In this document: in pieces, positions 45,601 to 47,641 of the stretch | How the letters are laid out: every line of letters begins with the position of its first letter | Numbering within the stretch: position 1 is the first letter of the stretch | Assembly: GCA_013215445.1 (NCBI GenBank) | Contig: JABSRA010000034.1 | Span: forward strand, 1-47,641 | Origin: Oceanospirillaceae bacterium | Lineage (GTDB): Bacteria > Pseudomonadota > Gammaproteobacteria > Pseudomonadales > Balneatricaceae | DNA: 47,641 bases | Reading direction: 5' to 3' | Program-made: the position numbers and the translations under genes | Notes under the pieces: generated by a model | The model's database searches: none | What the model saw: only the letters and a program-made list of their open reading frames with translations | What the model was told of the DNA's origin: nothing

Positions 45601-46156
45601 AATCGCCCAATTTCCAATCATTTTTGGGAGTATCAGGGTGGGAATTGTGGCAGTCGACACAAGCCTGCTCGGTTAACTTATCAGCAATCGCGACTCGTAC
45701 AACTTGATTGCCATTGATAGTAAGCGTTTTTAAAAAAGGCGTATTAGGGTGATCTTTTAGTTGCTGCCAAGCTTGTTGCTGAAATGTATCTAGCACTCGA
45801 TCAGCACGTCCGGGAAAGGGGTACGCCGAATAAAGCTTTATTTGCAAACCATTTGAATTAGACAGTTCACTGAGCTCGTGAATCATCGTGGCCGGTAGCG
45901 GAATACCGTATTGATGATTTTTGTAATCACTTGAAATAGAAACTTGGTCATTACCTTTAAGCCTAGAGACTATATTTTTAGTGTAATAACTTCTTAATTG
46001 TGAATATTGTTGCGCGGTATTTTGCGCCACCAATGCCGCTTCTTTTACGGTAATTTCTTTAAATATAAAGGGCACGACAGCGACAATAATAATGATACCA
46101 ATAACTGCCAGCGCTAATATCTGTTTCCATAGTGAGCGTATAATGTCTTTGTGCAT
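42659..46156 (-). CDS. Hybrid histidine kinase: periplasmic CxxCH sensor, two PAS, HisKA-HATPase, two receivers, Hpt
   Basis: A 1165-residue membrane kinase. Helix 1 at about 12-31, a periplasmic DUF3365/Tll0287-like domain containing C166-V-D-C169-H170, the c-type heme attachment motif, helix 2 at 208-229, two PAS/PAC domains (about 250-360 and 390-500), HisKA with H530 in MSHEIRTPMNG, HATPase with NLIGNAIKFT and GTGLGLSI, receiver 1 (D820), receiver 2 (D961) and an Hpt with H1109. It likely senses a redox, oxygen or gaseous signal and feeds the coupled GGDEF regulator. The two PAS domains are about three quarters identical, an internal duplication. Confidence 0.95.
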   Translation of the reverse strand: MHKDIIRSLWKQILALAVIGIIIIVAVVPFIFKEITVKEAALVAQNTAQQYSQLRSYYTKNIVSRLKGNDQVSISSDYKNHQYGIPLPATMIHELSELSNSNGLQIKLYSAYPFPGRADRVLDTFQQQAWQQLKDHPNTPFLKTLTINGNQVVRVAIADKLTEQACVDCHNSHPDTPKNDWKLGDLRGVLEVDVPIDQQLSWQQDGSYLLSAIFLLVFAGLFISLLIILKAESSRQLGAVLTPLNNQKFAMNAHSLVSMADKQGKITYVNEKFCEISGYTKEELLGEKHSLLNSGNQPKEYWKSMHKRVLDGEIWHDEVRNKAKDGHYYWVDTTIVPYFDQHNNMNGFTSIRTDISQKKADAESLLKAIERVEVNAEKLFVAKQQAESAKFALDEHSLVSMADIKGTITYVNEKFVEISGYTAEELIGEKHSLLNSGHQRKGYWKTMHQQVLAGETWHDQVRNKTKNGQYYWVDTTIVPNFDKDNLVIGFTSIRTDVTQQVLNQEKLQLAKQQAEVASTTKADFLANMSHEIRTPMNGVIGMTNLLLNTKLTREQDKLAKTVKSSAAGLLGIINDILDFSKVEAGKLDLEIIPFNLGQMVEDVGKAMSFQADKKHLHFICPANPVVQQWVKADPGRIRQILTNLIGNAIKFTDEGEVAVFVELLVENPEHKVFRFEIKDTGIGISQQQQLRLFEKFTQADTSTTRKYGGTGLGLSICQQLVGLMGGEIGIDSTVGKGTTFWFELPLLKSKALIEPPVYNTNITNERILIVDDNETNRDLMSQLHDVWNIPHTLVDSARSALAELTLAALEKRPYSIAILDMHMPNTNGLELCKQIRAVPQLADTKLIMASSQAQRGDAAKMKEAGFKGYLTKPIHQSELFDVLLMVSGLKSSAPEFITRYSTKEHVQFRAHILVVEDNATNQLVIEGLLRTLGVTVDIAGNGQEAIVALQHSSEHDLVFMDCQMPVLDGYEATREIRSGKTEILRSDIPIIAMTANAMAGDKQKCLDAGMDDYLSKPVIPAKVIAMLEKWLPETAKYQGVEDADIEDAETAADQLAVFDYDDMAGRLMGDIDLMRSVADIFFEDLVEQLSNLKTSVSNADTTQSSALIHQIKGAAANVGGKSLSALAHELELASKAGKTAELEQGVVGLEQAFNKLKIAMEQALA

Positions 46157-46505
46157 GCTTCTACCCTATAAAAGGTGAATATTTTTAATACTTATATTCT
46201 ATTAACATAGCGGCCTTTGAGCGAATAACTGAACCTTAATTTTCTGTTACCCATTAAATTTAAAGACTTTTTCCATGTTTTCGCACTGACAAGTAGTTTA
46301 TTGACAGCAATATTAAAGATAGGTAATTATGAATAATAATGAAAGGTAAAAGTAGTTAAATAAATAATTAATAAAATAAATCAAAGAGAAAAGACTGTAT
46401 TGAACATTTATTAATTTTGTATTAATTTTGTATTAATTTTGTATTAATTTTGTATTAATTTTGTATTGATCAAACATGCCATTCTATAACCTAACTACAG
46501 CACTA
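46157..46505. promoter_or_regulatory. Promoter region of the kinase operon with AT-rich DNA
   Basis: The 349 bases are strongly AT-rich and contain a five-copy 11-bp repeat (separate entry). The kinase ATG at 46156 has GGTAG nearby but a weak ribosome binding site. The rsuA-like gene ends at 46506, on the same strand. Confidence 0.45.
46410..46464. repeat. Five perfect tandem copies of an 11-bp AT-rich unit
   Basis: ATTAATTTTGT is repeated without error at 46410-46420, 46421-46431, 46432-46442, 46443-46453 and 46454-46464. The period is about one helical turn, putting TTTT tracts on one face of the DNA. It sits about 250 bp upstream of the kinase gene and downstream of the rsuA-like gene. 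Confidence 0.95.
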
Positions 46506-47243
46506 TTATTCAGTAAATGACGCCACTTCTGATGCTGTTAGGTATCGCCACTCTCCCACTTTAACATCGAGTTCAACCCCACCTATTTTCTCGCGATGTA
46601 AAGAAACGACTTTATTACCCACGGCCGTAAACATGCGCTTAACCTGATGGAATTTACCTTCAACAATGGTTAATAACACTTCTTGATCAGTGACAATTTC
46701 TAATTTTGCGGGCAAGCTTAGCTGTAGCTCCCCCTGTAATTGGATACCTTGATGGAACTTAGCCACTAACTCATCAATGCTTTCTGCGCCAATAGGATAA
46801 GACAAACCAACGCGATAAACCTTTTCACAGCGCCTAGTCGGCAAGGTAATATTATACGTCCAGCGCCCGTCATCGGTAATCAATACCATGCCCGTGGTAT
46901 CGACATCCAAACGCCCGGCAATGTGTAGTTCAGCAATCCGATCAATAGTTATTTGACTGAATAAAGAGGCATAACCTTGCTCATTGATGTTCGAACAAAT
47001 AGTAGCGGTCGGTTTATGCATTAATAGGTAACGAAAAGGGCGTAATTTCAGGCGTTGTCCATACATCACAATGCTATTATTTTCATGCACCTGGGTTGAG
47101 GCTGTAATGCGATTTTTAGCAACAAGTACACCGCTAATAAAGCCATTCACCATCACCTCACCGTTATCTATCCGTTCAATAGCTGCAACTTTGCTTAGCT
47201 CGGTACTTTTACATATAAATCTATCTAGGCGCATGGGAAACAT
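46506..47243 (-). CDS. rsuA: RsuA-like 16S rRNA pseudouridine synthase
   Basis: A 245-residue pseudouridine synthase: N-terminal S4 RNA-binding domain (MRLDRFICKS, with EVMVNGF), then the catalytic domain with AGRLDVDTTGMVLITDDG, where the Asp in RLD is catalytic, and EGKFHQVKRMF near the end. It fits RsuA (U516 of 16S rRNA) in length and pattern, but a paralogue such as RluE/RluB type cannot be excluded. Starts at 47243 or 47234 are both ATG with no strong ribosome binding site. Confidence 0.85.
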   Translation of the reverse strand: MFPMRLDRFICKSTELSKVAAIERIDNGEVMVNGFISGVLVAKNRITASTQVHENNSIVMYGQRLKLRPFRYLLMHKPTATICSNINEQGYASLFSQITIDRIAELHIAGRLDVDTTGMVLITDDGRWTYNITLPTRRCEKVYRVGLSYPIGAESIDELVAKFHQGIQLQGELQLSLPAKLEIVTDQEVLLTIVEGKFHQVKRMFTAVGNKVVSLHREKIGGVELDVKVGEWRYLTASEVASFTE

Positions 47244-47474
47244 CAGCAGTGAATTAGCCCAGTATTATGCAGACTCACCGAAAATTATCAACGAGTGGTT
47301 GCCAATGGATAGAGCTATTGCTGCCTGAGAGTTATAAATCTAAACAGCTTAAGAGAACATAGTTGGAGAGCCGAATGTTGCAACTGTCGGGTAAAACGCA
47401 AGGCGAAAATGCGCAGTTAAGACCGCTCAAGTTACTCTCTAAAACGCCATAGTTAGCGGTAGATGCAGTTCGGC

Positions 47475-47641
47475 TTACTTTTTACGACTAAACAGGCTAG
47501 CGGCCATAAAAGCTGCCTCTTGGTATTTTTTTAAGCTGCTAGGCAGTTCGAATGGGTTCTTTTTATGCGCGGCTGCTATTGCCTGTCCTGAGACAAACTC
47601 AACTTCAGCCACGCCATTTAGCTGAATCAACGCTTCCATTT
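47475..47641 (-). CDS. C-terminal end of an unidentified gene
   Basis: A minus-strand frame reads MEALIQLNGVAEVEFV, then AAAHKKNPFELPSSLKKYQE and a basic end SLFSRKK, with stop at 47475. The frame runs out of the window, so the start is unknown; the first ATG (47639) may be internal. Composition looks coding. I cannot assign a family. Confidence 0.5.
   Translation of the reverse strand, partial: MEALIQLNGVAEVEFVSGQAIAAAHKKNPFELPSSLKKYQEAAFMAASLFSRKK

Overview
The window looks like a chromosomal segment of a Gram-negative, aerobic, motile gammaproteobacterium, probably marine. The grounds are mqo, RsgA, CreA, YidD and RsuA-type proteins of gammaproteobacterial character, two methyl-accepting chemotaxis proteins, an ArsJ-type arsenate system, Sec signal peptides and a lipobox, and moderate GC content. 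I found no rRNA, tRNA, CRISPR array, prophage or transposase gene. The species cannot be named from the sequence alone.

Layout. 1-3.5 kb: the 3' end of a DadA-like oxidoreductase, a small membrane protein, an 800-base stretch without a convincing gene, and chemoreceptor 1. 3.7-13 kb: single metabolic genes (AGE-family sugar epimerase, GFA protein, two VOC proteins, secreted ricin-type protein, ABM monooxygenase, PhyH dioxygenase, divergent DMT exporter/LysR pair, DUF2461, AraC regulator). 13-17 kb: rsgA, then a 291-bp element with terminal inverted repeats and strong internal stems, a small cysteine-paired periplasmic protein, a probably frameshifted gene, a DUF2726 protein and a gene-poor AT-rich stretch.

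17.2-24.8 kb (minus strand) is the most coherent unit: periplasmic BMP-family nucleoside-binding protein, two-domain ABC ATPase, two permeases, PfkB/ribokinase, inosine-uridine-type nucleoside hydrolase and an isopenicillin-N-synthase-like 2-oxoglutarate/Fe(II) oxygenase, closed by a clear rho-independent terminator. It reads as uptake of a nucleoside, cleavage to base and ribose, phosphorylation of ribose, and probably oxidation of the freed base. Upstream lies a RutR-like palindrome, which hints at pyrimidine control.

25-35 kb: a Sel1-repeat protein, an RDD membrane protein followed by a two-part tandem repeat block, mqo, an isolated yidD, an unrecognised 143-residue protein, chemoreceptor 2, a second, longer copy of the inverted-repeat element, creA, a lipoprotein and a 58-residue membrane protein. 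35.7-40 kb: a sulfatase/phosphonate-monoester-hydrolase-like enzyme, then arsR-GAPDH-arsJ, which converts arsenate to 1-arseno-3-phosphoglycerate and exports it. 40.3-47.6 kb: an R. etli-type asparaginase, a two-gene signalling operon (hybrid histidine kinase with a periplasmic CxxCH motif, duplicated PAS domains, two receivers and an Hpt; plus a REC-GGDEF diguanylate cyclase), an 11-bp phased tandem repeat, an RsuA-like pseudouridine synthase and the end of one more gene.

The points most worth a second look are the two related inverted-repeat elements at 14.4 and 32.5 kb, the nucleoside operon with its oxygenase and RutR-like site, the repeat block at 26.7-26.9 kb, the phased T-tract repeat at 46.4 kb, and the redox/heme-type sensor kinase paired with a diguanylate cyclase.
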